DNA of 64,000 bases, from contig QKWP01000582.1 of assembly GCA_003550325.1 (NCBI GenBank), forward strand, positions 20,348 through 84,347, read 5' to 3'. A program made the translations under genes and the position numbers. The number at the start of each line of letters is the position of its first letter. The stretch's first letter is position 1. Of the stretch, positions 1 through 10,432 are shown piece after piece. The notes under the pieces were generated by a model. It was not told where the DNA came from. It ran no database searches and saw only the letters and a list, made by a program, of their open reading frames with translations. This DNA comes from Gigaspora rosea. Taxonomy: Eukaryota; Glomeromycota; Glomeromycetes; Diversisporales; Gigasporaceae.

Positions 1-37
<37 letters not shown>

Positions 38-239
38 GTGAGGCCTTGCTCATGTCTTTATTGGGTAATTTATCCGTATATTTAAGTTTTTGTTTGTCTA
101 GTTGCATATATATGTAGTAATTATTCCAATTGGTGTTTCTTTTGTAATATGTAAGTCAATAAATGATCGGATGAATATATCCGGCTTGTCGAGAATCAGT
201 TCATGTTTCTCTGCTATTTTTGTAAGGATTCTTTTCAGT

Positions 240-657
240 TCTGTTTGAAAATTGAAGAGATTGGCTACACATGTGAACAAATGTATAGTGTCTTTCGGTG
301 CAGAGCGGCACCTAGAACAAAGATAATTAGAGGTTTTTTCGGGTTTATGAAATGAAGAAGAAGGTGTGTAGGTAATTCTTCAGCTAGCATCTTGACTTTA
401 AAGTTTTTTAATTTCGAAATTTTAGGGTTAGTATATAATACTTTAGGCGTATCGTTGTATGCCAGGTATTGTAAAGTGAGGTCCCAGTTAGTATTTTTTA
501 GTCTATTACTCCAAAGCAAAATCCTTTGTTGGTTGTACCATTTTAGGTTGTTGATTATTTTGTGTATTTCTTTTATCAGATTATTTGTTTGGTGAGAAAC
601 AGGATTTCGCAATAATAGGGGAAGTGAACCTGTTGTATAAGAATTTTTGGGGAGCAA
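240..657 (-). pseudogene. LINE ORF2 C-terminal part with zinc-knuckle-like cluster
   Basis: Reading minus, residues such as IHKIINNLKWYNQQRILLW and LAYNDTPKVLY precede a Cys/His cluster CSRCRSAPKDTIHLFTC, that is C-x2-C then H-x3-C. This falls in the adjoining frame at about 250-330. Clusters of this kind sit at the C-terminus of many LINE ORF2 proteins and probably bind nucleic acid. The long ORF and the cluster are in different frames, so the part is broken. Confidence 0.6.
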
Positions 658-924
658 TATCTAAAGGAATGGAAGAGGGGCGTGTGCTGTGTTGATTTCC
701 TTGTTTCAAATCAGCATCGTATGAGATAGTTATTTTTCTGTCGATTATTAATCCATATATGATCCGTTGTATGAGTGGGAAAGGTTTCTTGTTCAGTTTT
801 AAATTTTCATAGAGTGGCATTATTGCTAGGTTTTCTATTAGTTTTTGAAATAGCTTGTAATTTGTGGTTATGTTTAGACTGGTAGAGGGTTTTAAGGTAG
901 TTAAGATAAAGGTTAGGATAGTTA

Positions 925-1667
925 GGGAGCTTCCAGAAATTACATAATTTTTGGGTAAGTGGGTGGGGTCGCCAAAATATCAGGTTATAATTCTGGTCAA
1001 AATTTTATAATTTTGGCCAAAAGTATAAAATTATAAAATTATTATAACTTTTGATCTACTGGGTCAATTTAGATGATTTAACTACCAAAATGCTCGTCTC
1101 AATAAGATGATTCTAACAAGCCCAAAATCGTTAAAATCTAATCACAGGATCCCAATATCGTTCAACTTTTGTGTAATTTTAATAGTGATTTTTTAAAATC
1201 ACTAAGTAAATTTCTTTAACATTGAATAACTTTTGATCTACTAGTCCGTTTTGGATGATTTAACTACCAAAATGTTCGTCTCACTGAGACGAACATTTTG
1301 GTAGTTAAATCATCCAAAACGGACCAGTGGATCAAAAGTTATTCAATATTAAAGAAATTTACTTAGTGATTCTAAAAAATTACTATTAAAATTACACAAA
1401 AGTTGAACGATCTTGGGATCCTGTGATTAGATTTTAACGATTTTGGGCTTGTTAGAATCGTCTCATTGAGACGAGCATTTTGGTAGTTAAATCATACAAA
1501 ACGGACCAGTGGATCAAAAGTTATTATCAATTCAAAAAATTGGTCATATAAATAATTTTAAAAAAATATAAAATTTGATTGGCTAATAGGGTATCAGGTA
1601 TGGGTGGGTAGGGTAAAATTTTGAAATTTATTAGTAACAAAAAATTACGTAATTTCTGGAAGCTCCC
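925..1667. mobile_element. PIF/Harbinger-like foldback MITE in the LINE
   Basis: The ends are inverted repeats of about 30 bp starting GGGAGCTTCCAGAAATTAC. They are flanked by TTA at 922-924 and 1668-1670, the 3-bp target site typical of PIF/Harbinger. Almost the whole 743 bp folds into one hairpin centred near 1284, where GTCTCACTGAGAC is the turn. It has no ORF, so it is non-autonomous. Each arm carries the module TTGATCnACTnGTCCG followed by ATGATTTAACTACCAAAATG, which recurs in other element families here (see findings). Confidence 0.85.
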
Positions 1668-1828
1668 TTAGGAGTGAATTGAGTTTAAAGGGCCAATATT
1701 GATTGAAACAGTTTAATATGTGTTGATTAGTCATTGTTAGGCATATTGCTGTTGTTATGTTCATAGACAAAGTGGTTGTTTTTGCAACGATAAACAGAAG
1801 TGAAATTGTTTTCTTCAAAGAGTTAATA

Positions 1829-2170
1829 CAGTCAACTCTCCATAAATGCAACCTCTATAAATGCAATACCTCTCTAAATGCACGTTTTTTCCTATTCTGT
1901 AAAATGTTATTAGTGCTAAATGCACGTTCTATATTCTGTAAATGCACGTTCTCTTGAATAACATTTTATATCACATTAACCTCCCTAAATGCACGTGACC
2001 AATCAAATTTTAGTATTTAAGATAGGTTATACAGTTTTGGTAGAAGTTACACAAACTTGATGGTCTAATTTTTAAAAGCTGCAATTTAATTGGCTCTCTC
2101 TAAATGCAAACCTCCATAAATGCACGTTGTAGGCTTGTCCCTACGAGTTGCATTTATGGAGGGTTGACTG
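1829..2170. mobile_element. pogo/Tc1-mariner-like MITE in the LINE
   Basis: Terminal inverted repeats (TIRs) of 22 bp begin CAGTCAACTCTCCATAAATG. They differ at about one position and are flanked by TA on both sides (1827-1828 and 2171-2172). CAGT ends with a TA target are typical of pogo/Fot1-type Tc1/mariner elements. The 342-bp interior repeats the words CATAAATGCA and CTAAATGCACG in both orientations and has no transposase. Confidence 0.85.
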
Positions 2171-2323
2171 TAGTCGATAATTCATGCCATTTTTCAGTTA
2201 GTGGTTTTTCAAATAGTGATAGTAGTTTTGGGATGGAAGGAATGTTATATCTCTCTGACAGGGTTGGTTTGGTCATATTTAATGCTGTTTTGATGTTCGT
2301 TAAGTTGGCATGTATATTATATC

Positions 2324-2612
2324 AGGACCCCGGACATGTAGTATAGAGGTCATACATTACGCATTTCAGCAAAAACCCCTGAAATTTGAAAAGCAAAAAA
2401 TCAGTTTTTGGCAATTATCTTGGCATCCAGTGGTCCAATTTGAATAAACTTTTTTTAAAAAATGAAGCACTCAGTGAGGCGCATCTAACAAAAAAAAGTT
2501 CATTCAATTCTGATCACTGGTTCACAAGTTATTTAAATAAATAGATTTTGTCGTTTTTAGCAAATTAGGCCAAAATCCAGTTATGACCTATATGAGAGAT
2601 GTCTGGGGTTCT
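2324..2612. mobile_element. hAT-like MITE, AGGACCC family, copy A
   Basis: The ends AGGACCCCGGACAT and ATGTCTGGGGTTCT are inverted repeats. A perfect 8-bp duplication, ATTATATC, flanks it (2316-2323 and 2613-2620), as for hAT-type transposases. The 289-bp body is an imperfect hairpin whose turn is CTCAGTGAG and whose arms hold ATCCAGTGGTCC. A sister copy lies in the opposite orientation at 53570-53874. Confidence 0.88.
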
Positions 2613-3031
2613 ATTATATCTAAAGTCCACCTAGAGGTTGAATATCTTGTCTTTATCGATAGGAAAGTAACAATAAGTTGTCTTATTGTTTTTGAGATGG
2701 CCGCCAGGGCAGAGTGTTATTTCTAATTTGTTGTAACGAGAATGACTGAAGTGTTTAGCTTTTAGTTTGTGTGCAGAGGAGTTGTATATTTTTCCAATTT
2801 CTCCAAGACTGGTAATTATCCAGCCTTTTTTCAGTATCCAAGGGAGTATTATATATGGGTTAGGTTAAATAAGGGTGAAGCTAGGTGAGGCGGCTGAAGT
2901 AATTAGTTCTTGTATGAGGTAAAACCATTATGGTGTTCTACCTCGTAGAATTTTTTTTATATTGTGATGGAATTTCTTCCAACTCACTAACCGACGGTTA
3001 GTGTAATCTAAGAATTGTTCAGTACAGGTTA

Positions 3032-3192
3032 GGGTACTGACATTTATTATCTAATATCTATTTACTATAGGAGCTTACCCCCACCCCCAGGTAAGATCTA
3101 TAAATAGAATTTTAGCCAATCAAATTTAACTAAGGTATGATTTTTCTTGAGCCCCCACCTCCTAAAATATTACCTAATAAATGTCAGCGCCC
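3032..3192. mobile_element. PIF/Harbinger-like MITE in the LINE
   Basis: Inverted ends GGGTACTGACATTTATTA and GGGCGCTGACATTTATTA (18 bp, two differences) lie between TTA at 3029-3031 and TTA at 3193-3195. The 161-bp element has no coding capacity. Confidence 0.78.
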
Positions 3193-3599
3193 TTATGCTA
3201 TGTTTGTTTAATTTTTCTTTAGGATGTGCTTTCTCTGGATATAGGGCGATAATTGAGTTGATTGGGGTGCCTATAGATCTATTGGCAATGGGCCAGTCTT
3301 GTAGTGGCCTGGTAAAATTAATATTTAATGCGTGCATTGCCAGTATGGATTGTACTGTATAAGTGGAAAGTTGTTTGGGTGGGAGTATAGGGAGATCATC
3401 CAGAATGGAGGTGTTAGTTGCTACGTCATCTTGAATTTGTTGTAGACGTAATTTTAGGAATGAGCAGTCGAAGTTTGGGTGATTTAGTCCCTTCTGTAAT
3501 GCAATAGTCAAGGATTGGTGTTGTGCTTATTTAATATCTGTAAGAGCGTAGATTCCTGATCAAAATAAGAAAAAGTTAGGGATTCCTTTGGATAGTTTA

Positions 3600-4800
3600 G
3601 CTTTTTGTTTGATTGTTGTCACTATAGTTTGTCACAGTAATTTTAGTTGGTTAGGATTAAGGTAGAAAGAATAGAGCCTGTATTTGAATTGGGGAATGAT
3701 AACATGATTAACGATGTAGATGGCTTGTTTTTCAGTTATTTTGGCAAAACAGAGCCTTTTTAGACTATTTGTAATTTCTGATATGATTAGTTTTTGAGTA
3801 TTGTTGTGAGAGTTGTTAATGGAGAACCAAGCTCCAAGGTATTTTAATGGGGTATGACGTGGTAGAGCAGTAAGAGACGCATTATCAAAGATGATATTAT
3901 GGTCTGCGGCCGAAGAATTGGTTAATAATGAGGATCTGTTAGAGTTGACTTTAATATTGTTGAACTGGTAAAAGCTTGTCACAGTGTTCAGGATCTGAGT
4001 TAGTTCTGCTTTATTCAGAGCGACCTATAGAGAGTTGTCCATATAGGCCATGATAGAGGTATTGATGGTTTTGGATGGGAAGGAAAGAATGGTGCACTTA
4101 TAACCCATGAAATGATTTTTAATAGTTGAGATAAGGGGGTCGTAATAAATTTTTCATAGCAGCAGTGAGAATGTTTCACCCTGATTAATACCATCCATTA
4201 CCTTGTATAGTTTTGTAAAGCTGCGATCTGTGATTACTTGGTTAATGCGATTAGAGAGGAGGCATGTTAATAATTCTATAATAGGTATCAGAATTTTAAT
4301 TCTCGACAGTGCCTTCTTAAGTGTTTGTGTATGGACTGTGTCAAAGGCTTTCGACATGTCTTGGAACAAGATCCAAATTTTTTTGTCGTTGGTTATTGCA
4401 TCTTCAATCATTTGGCCTAGTTGCATAATTGGTTGTATGGTGGATTGGAAGGGAAAGACAGCAAAGTTTTGTGAAGAAAGTATCTCATGTTTGGCGATGA
4501 TCCTTGTCATTCTAGTTGTTAGGATTTTTGTAAAGATTTTTCGGACATGGTTAATGAGAGTCGTAGTTATAATTTGGTTTTTTTGGTATAGGCCAGATGT
4601 TGGCACGGAGCCACTGGTCCGGGACCTGTTTTAATTGTAAGCAATTATTAAATATGATTATAAGCCAATTTAGTGCTGAAGTTGGAAAATATTGCAGTGC
4701 TTCATTGGCTATGGCCGAGAGCCCAGTGGCCTTCTTCCGGGGAGCATTGTCTATGGTTTTTGTTAATTCATTTAGTTGGTGGTTCTAGTAGAAGGAGATA
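3600..4800 (-). pseudogene. LINE reverse transcriptase region
   Basis: Minus-strand pieces show RT landmarks in the right order. The N-terminal block PRKKATGLSAIANEALQYFP lies near 4680-4750. The motif A line DMSKAFDTVH is near 4331-4362. The catalytic box reads AYMDN at about 4035-4049, where YMDD or FADD is usual. The thumb line LKYLGAWFS is near 3826-3852. The frames shift between the blocks and stops are frequent, so no active enzyme is made. This polymerase would copy the LINE RNA at the nicked target. Confidence 0.85.
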
Positions 4801-5118
4801 TATTGTAGAGTCGATCGATTTAATGGGTTAGTAGACATCTTTCTATTCTCTTGCTAAATCCGGGTCTAAACTAAGAGGATTCACCCTTGTCCAAAAGTAA
4901 AAGTGACTGCGAACATAGTCTTTTACTTCCTGTTTTTCTGTTAGTATACTATTGGGTAGAATTATCTTGTCTGTTTTGACGGGGTCTAACTTCCATTTGA
5001 GTATGCTATCTAACATCCTTGTAGTATTATCTGTGAAGTCTCTATATTTGCAGTTGGTAAAGAATTCGATCTTCTTACTTTGCTTCTGTATTATCTCAGT
5101 ATTGCGAGCTGTCTAGAT

Positions 5119-5356
5119 TATACATGAGGACGAAAGCATTTCGGGTTCTAAAACCCGAAATTAAAATTTGAAGATGAAATTGTTTTTGACCTATTTTACT
5201 TGAAAGACGAAATTATTTGATACTTTTTTTGAATAGACGAAATTATAAGGAACATATCTATATAAATTTTATTTGCTCTTCCTTATAAAAAATTTTAATT
5301 TTCTCTAATGAAGACGAATAGGTCTTTTTCAAAAATCAATTTTGGTGGCATCACTA
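5119..5356. mobile_element. Old hAT-like MITE in the LINE
   Basis: An 8-bp flank GTCTAGAT (5111-5118) recurs as GTCCAGAT (5357-5364), one transition apart. The ends TATACATGAGGAC and, inverted, TAGTGATGCCACC share only part of their bases. The insert breaks LINE coding sequence that resumes on both sides. It is probably an older insertion than the other four. Confidence 0.6.
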
Positions 5357-5739
5357 GTCCAGATAGTGTGTTTAATGTTTTTGAGAGAGGATATAGTGTG
5401 TTGCAGTGAGGTATTTAAATTTGTTTCAGAAAGGAGCTGAATTTCAATGTTAGCGAGCTGGGTGGTTTTTGCAAGTAGGTCATTGCATTTAGTGAGTGGA
5501 AAGGATAAATAGCAGTGAGTTTATGAAGGCATTTATTCATCATTTTTAGGGCCAAGTGTAGTTTCGTAGTTTTTAGAGAAAGATTGTGGTAGGTCTTAGG
5601 AGAAGTGTGTGTAAAAGGGATATGTTTATTAATTCATCTTTGATTTCTGCTGCCCAAGTATTCCATTGTTTGTTTAGTATGGCTTGATCTGCTACCCTAG
5701 CTGGTAAATTATGTGAGATGAAGTACTAATCGATATTAG

Positions 5740-6500
5740 AGATAAAATCTTTCCAATCTGGAGTAGACATTTTTTCGTATAAATATATTTTCCTTTTTCG
5801 TTTTTTATTTCTAATGGTGCTCTTTGTTTTAACTATATTGGTATGCCAAGTAGTGGAAATTATGAAGCTAGCACTTTGAATTATAGGTGTTTCAAGATCC
5901 AAGATTATGTCGTTATTGCACCATATATCGTCAATTTGACTACTCGAATTCGAATTGGCCCAAGTAAACTATGTTATATTGTAAAATGCCATTAGGCTTG
6001 TAGCATTGATGGAGTTTAGGTTATTGAATAGTTCAAATTTTTTGTTTCTAAATTGATTTTCGTTATAGTCCCCTAACAGGATTACATTTCAATTTCTATT
6101 TTTCACTTCTGCGTACCAAGAAAATAGCTTGCTTTGTGTTTTTTTGTATAGTCCGGGATGGTAAGATAATGAGGGCAAATAGGTTGATATTATACGAGTC
6201 TTATTGTTGGAGGGAAAATAAAAGTCTATATATAATGCAGTATCTATGTTATAAATATATGATTGTAGGAAGTTGCAAACCATGAATGTTGTTTCTAGAC
6301 TCGAAGCCCTTTGCTCTTGTGAATATGGTATGAAGTTGGACGAAAACAGGAAGTAGTGAGAGTTGGTGTTGTAGGTGGCATTAAGGTTAGTCAGCTTAGT
6401 TTCTGTTATCGAGATAATGTGAAAATTGTTCTCGTGGCAGTATTCTATCCAATTTTGCATCTTCAAAGTGTTTGTAATGCCTCTAATATTGCATATAACA
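5740..6500 (-). pseudogene. LINE AP-like endonuclease region
   Basis: Minus-strand reading gives the start of an endonuclease/exonuclease/phosphatase fold: VICNIRGITNTLKMQNWIEY, then IISITETKLT near 6390-6420. It ends with TWANSNSSSQIDDIWCNND near 5920-5990. The ETK glutamate and the SQIDDIW line match conserved catalytic-fold positions of APE-type LINE endonucleases, which nick the target. The 125-residue ORF 6089-6466 covers the front half; the back half is in another frame. Confidence 0.8.
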
Positions 6501-6702
6501 ATGTTTATACCATTAGAGAGTGAAAAGTTGGTGGGAAATTGAGTTGGAATTGTTTCGCTTGAAGTATTTTTGAGTGTATTATTGTTTATATTGTTAGAGC
6601 TTTTTGAACTATTTGAACTATTAGTAAGGTTTTTTTTCTACTGTAGCAGTGTTTGTTTCGATTTCTTTCCTCATTAAAGATGGGCCAGGTTCAGTATTAG
6701 AT

Positions 6703-9172
6703 CTACTCATTGATTGATAGGTCATTCGGAGGAGGTTCGGAATCTGTCATTTGCACATCTTCTTTTTTCGCTTTCTTTTTGTAATTTTTCTTTGGTTTTT
6801 TGAATAGGTCAAATTTAGGTTGAGGTAGGTTTTCTAGTTGGTTGAATAGGTATAATGGAATGTTGTTGAAAAGGAAGTGTTCTCTCAGCTTTTCAATTGT
6901 GATATTGATGTGCTTATGTTTTTTGATCAGCAGTTCAATACCAACCATGTTATGCTCTTTTATATGGGTCATAAGATCATTTAAGTTTAGAGGTAATCGT
7001 AGTGGTTGATTATCTGATGGCTCAGTTGGATCCATTTTGATCCAGGATTCTGGTAATTTGTAGAAGTAGTAGTGTTGTCTTAAATCTTTTACTGCGATAG
7101 ACTGTTGTTTTCGTGTAGTTATTGGAACTGTTAGATTAACGTTCTCTACATCTGTTGCTAAAAGAGGCAGGGTCAGCAAGTCAGTATAGTTAAAATTGGC
7201 ATAAGCTATTGGGAGAGGGGTTGATATGCTATAGAATCTTGGAATCCATCTAAAGAATTCTTTTATGCTTTCTGCTAAGGTCATTGGAAAGGTAAAGTCC
7301 TTCCATTTTAGATCCGTAAGGCTGTTTGGTAGGCATTTCTGTGGCAGAAGGTAATCATTGGGTAATCATTTGAAGTTGTAATCGACCTGTAGGAGGCGAA
7401 CATGTTCTTTAAAATCTTCTTCATCTAATAGTAGAAAGGTGAATTTTTCATACAATCTGGGGGTTAGGTCTTGGGGAGTCGAAGGTAATTGTGGTTTAGA
7501 TGCCAGTAAATCAAAGTAAGTGTCTGGTAATCTGTTGAACAAATAGTATTTTTGTAGCGTGGCTCGGTAGGTTGGTAAGTCTTTTAGGTCCTCTCTGTCT
7601 TGAATTGGAAAGAATTTTTGTACAGTATCATTTAGCTATTTGTAGTCAAACAGTAAAGGTTGTCGCTCGTCTGAAATGTAGTTCTCCAGAAGGGAGTTAA
7701 ATTTGAATATTAGTCTTAGGGCTTGCACTTTTGGTCCTAAAGTTTGTCGATTTTCGATTAGTAGGTCGAAAGGAATTGCTTTGCTTATATCAGGATGTAT
7801 GTCTGAGTATTGCTAGGCAACTCTATCCGGGATTTTACAATTTCTTTTGATACTAGTTTCTTAATTTTGTCAAATTCCATGTTCATAGCAATTTTCGCGA
7901 AGTTTGATAGGTATAATAGGTACCGGGTAATCTCCTAGGCATCCAGTTCGTGTATTTCTATGTTGGCTAGATGGTCAAGTACTAGTTTGGCCCTTAGTAA
8001 TTCAAATAATTGATTCCTATTATGCTTGTTTGTTGCCAGAATATTATATTGTTTCTTATATGCTTCTAATGCTAGGATAAACAGGTTGTTGAATTCTATC
8101 TGATGTTGTGGTTTGCTTGTCTGAATTCTCGTGAAACTCCTAAAGAACACTGTGTTTTTATGTCTGAACTTTGCTACTATAGCTGGTAGTATATATAGTG
8201 ATGAGGGGAGAGTGGTTAATTTGTACTTAATAAATTCGTATAGGCCTTTTCTGGAGATCAGCGTGTTCTTTATTTTCTGTCTGTCCCAAATTTTTATATT
8301 AAAGGTTTGTAGTTGGGTTTTTCTTAATTCTGCTATTTTTGTCTTTATATATTTAGCACATCTCTTTTCTTGGTCTAGTCTGCATTGTTGTAGTTCTAGA
8401 TTTGGTTTCTGAGTTTGGTTCCTAGTGCCTTTAAGAACTTGGCTATAGCTGAGCTTTTGCGTTGTTGTCGGTTTTTGGATCGTGTCTATTGATTCAGTAT
8501 CCATTTCATTGCTGTTTTCAGTATCTTCTAGAGGCTGTGCAGTTGTTGTTTGGGGTTCTAGGTCTGGGTATGTCACCGGGTCAGTTCCTATTGTTTCAGG
8601 TGTAAGCAGAGAATGGTCCAGGGTCTTGTATTCTAGGTCATTTGAGAATGGGTCCTGGTTTATTGTTGTATTTTGGGCGGAAATAGGGTTTCATGGAAAA
8701 ATTGTTTGTCTATAATTGTAAGTGTGGAAAGATTTGAGTCATTGTTGGTATGTTGCTGTGCTGATATAATTGGAAGTGTGAGAACAGATAGATCTTCATT
8801 GGATTTTTGTTGTGACGATGATGTTATTGTTGGATTATTAGAGGGTAAGCTCGAATTGCCACTTTTTGTAAATTCTTAAGGTTAAGATTTTAAAGAGTCT
8901 GGCGTAGTATTGACAGGAGAGGGACTTTTTGCTTTTCCTAAGGAGGAGTTAACCATAGAACTATTGGTCTTCTGTTTTTTATTCTTAGGCATGTCTACTC
9001 CAAGTACTGCGACGCTGTAAGGAGCAAATTTTCTGTTTGGAGGAGTCGAATGTTTTTCCAACCCCCATAGGGATGGAGTTAAGAAGAAGAAGGATGTCAG
9101 TGTTTGTAGTAGACCTGCTTTCCTCTTTCTTCTAATAATTGTAGCGTTTGTCGTAGGGCCAAAAGCGACCAC
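6703..9172 (-). pseudogene. LINE ORF1 region
   Basis: Three minus-strand ORFs (9172-8882, 8576-7935 and 7284-6703; 96, 213 and 193 residues) lie upstream of the endonuclease, where ORF1 belongs. The first is basic with RRKRKAG and PKNKKQK. The second has ELQQCRLDQEKRCAKYIKTK and looks helical. The third ends in KKPKKNYKKKAKKED, a likely nucleic-acid-binding tail. I recognise no RRM or CCHC domain. The pieces probably belong to one decayed protein, inferred from position and basic composition only. Confidence 0.6.
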
Positions 9173-9322
9173 AGGTGCCTTGGTTATATTATGTGTTCAC
9201 ACTAAACTCATTGCTGATGTGTATTTGTTTGTTTTTTTATGATTTTCAGATCTATGAGAAAGAGTTTAATTAAATTGGTATTGTAATTGTTAATATCTAC
9301 ATTTTGTATTTATACAAGTTTT
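9173..9322. other. AT-rich spacer, possible LINE 5' end
   Basis: The 5' limit of the LINE probably falls here, but no boundary signal is visible. Nothing else is recognisable. Confidence 0.3.
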
Positions 9323-9333
9323 AGTTTTATTAA

Positions 9334-9415
9334 GACAACGTGTCCCAGTGGTTAAGGAGTGTGACTAGAAATCACATGGGCTTTGCCCGCACAGGTTCAA
9401 GTCCTGTCATCGTCG
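9334..9415 (+). tRNA. tRNA-Ser(AGA)-like SINE head, probably not a working tRNA
   Basis: Box A (TGGTTAAGGAG) and box B (GGTTCAAGTCC) are clear. The anticodon stem TGTGA/TCACA closes a CTAGAAA loop, with anticodon AGA at 9367-9369, and there is a Ser-type long variable arm. The acceptor arms GACAACG and CATCGTC pair at only five of seven positions. With the SINE context, this suggests a pol III promoter rather than a functional tRNA. Confidence 0.7.
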
Positions 9416-9691
9416 AAATAAAATTTTTTTGGTTTCTTCTAGCCTTTTTAAACTAAAAATTTAACCTTTTAGTTTAAAATAGAAAAGTATGAGATGAAAT
9501 ATCACATTTTCTTTCTGTAGCAGTTTAATGGTTAGCCCTGACTGCAAGTGATAGGCTTGCCCTATTGCATAGATCATTAGATGATTAGTTAGAAATTTTA
9601 AATATAGTATTTCTTTATATATCATCCTGATATAATTGTAACTTACTACCCTATTTCTGTACTTGACATTAATAAATAAAAAAAAAAAAAA
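9334..9691 (+). mobile_element. tRNA-Ser-derived SINE
   Basis: The 358-bp unit starts with a tRNA-Ser-like sequence (9334-9415) and ends in a poly-A run (about 9678-9691). An 11-bp duplication AGTTTTATTAA flanks it (9323-9333 and 9692-9702). A tRNA head, an unrelated body, an A-tail and a target duplication of this length define a SINE copied by a LINE-type machinery. The duplication is perfect, so the copy is not very old. Confidence 0.85.
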
Positions 9692-9702
9692 AGTTTTATT
9701 AA

Positions 9703-10015
9703 TAAATAATTTATAATATGAAAACTAGTTAATCCGAACTTATGTATATAATATATATTTACTTAGATGAGCAAGCAAAGTGATTAATTGAGTAGTTACT
9801 GTGATTTAATAAAAGCAATTAATTAATTGTCTGAAGCGTAGCGAGAACACACCTGTACGAGTAAACTTGAATACATGTCTATGCAATGTTAGTCAGCTCT
9901 GGCCAATAAAATTTGAGGATTGACAGTTCCCGTGATGATCTGCAGTTGGTATAACAATTGATTAATAGACCATATTCGGTGTGCACTATTTTGCATATTC
10001 ATATTAAACAGCTAC
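9703..10015. other. AT-rich spacer without recognisable features
   Basis: No ORF of note, RNA gene or paired repeat ends were seen here. Confidence 0.5.
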
Positions 10016-10432
10016 GGTGCAGGACACTTAAAGACTACATTTTAAATTTTGTCACATTTTCCAAAAATTTAATAGTAAAATTTGACGTCTTTGTGAATCC
10101 TTGCATTTTGATTGGCTAAAAATTAATTATTAAAAATATTTTAAAATTAATTTTATATTAATTTTAAAATTAATTTTAAATTAGCCAATAGCAGTAAGCT
10201 AAAACATGTGACTTGTCTCATTTCAGGCCAAATTTTTACGTATCATATAAAAATACTATACTTTTAAACACATTAATTGAAAAAGTATACAATGCTTTTT
10301 TATAAAATAAGGCTGCTAAGTTGTAGCAAATTAGCTAAACTACAAAATAGTGGCTTGTTTTTTGTGATATTGTTTTTATATTAAATATTATTAGCTATTA
10401 AAATTTGTGTAGTCTTTAAGCGTCCCGCACTA
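10016..10432. mobile_element. TIR element with GGACRCTTAAAGACTACA ends
   Basis: The left end GTGCAGGACACTTAAAGACT and the right end (inverted: GTGCGGGACGCTTAAAGACT) match over about 23 bp. They enclose roughly 415 bp with an internal palindromic AT tract (ATTTTAAAATTAATTTTA) near 10130-10185. No convincing target duplication was found, so the superfamily is open. Confidence 0.6.

Larger units (their letters stand above)
1..9172 (-). mobile_element. Decayed non-LTR retrotransposon (LINE), minus strand
   Basis: The element reads from about 9172 down to a 35-base poly-T (its poly-A tail) at 1-35. The tail is preceded on the element strand by AATAAA and the end CCTCACCT. In order it holds a basic ORF1 region, an AP-type endonuclease (EN), a reverse transcriptase (RT) and a C-terminal zinc-knuckle-like Cys/His cluster. 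The reading frames are scattered over many short ORFs, so it is dead. Five short inverted-repeat elements interrupt it (925-1667, 1829-2170, 2324-2612, 3032-3192, 5119-5356). The 5' boundary is uncertain, and the flanking duplication beyond the tail lies outside the window. The EN then RT order fits APE-type LINEs; the exact clade is not assigned. Confidence 0.88.

Noticed and set aside
9334-9415. A functional tRNA-Ser gene
   Set aside because: The acceptor arm has two mismatches, and the sequence heads a unit with an A-tail and TSD, so it is treated as a SINE promoter.
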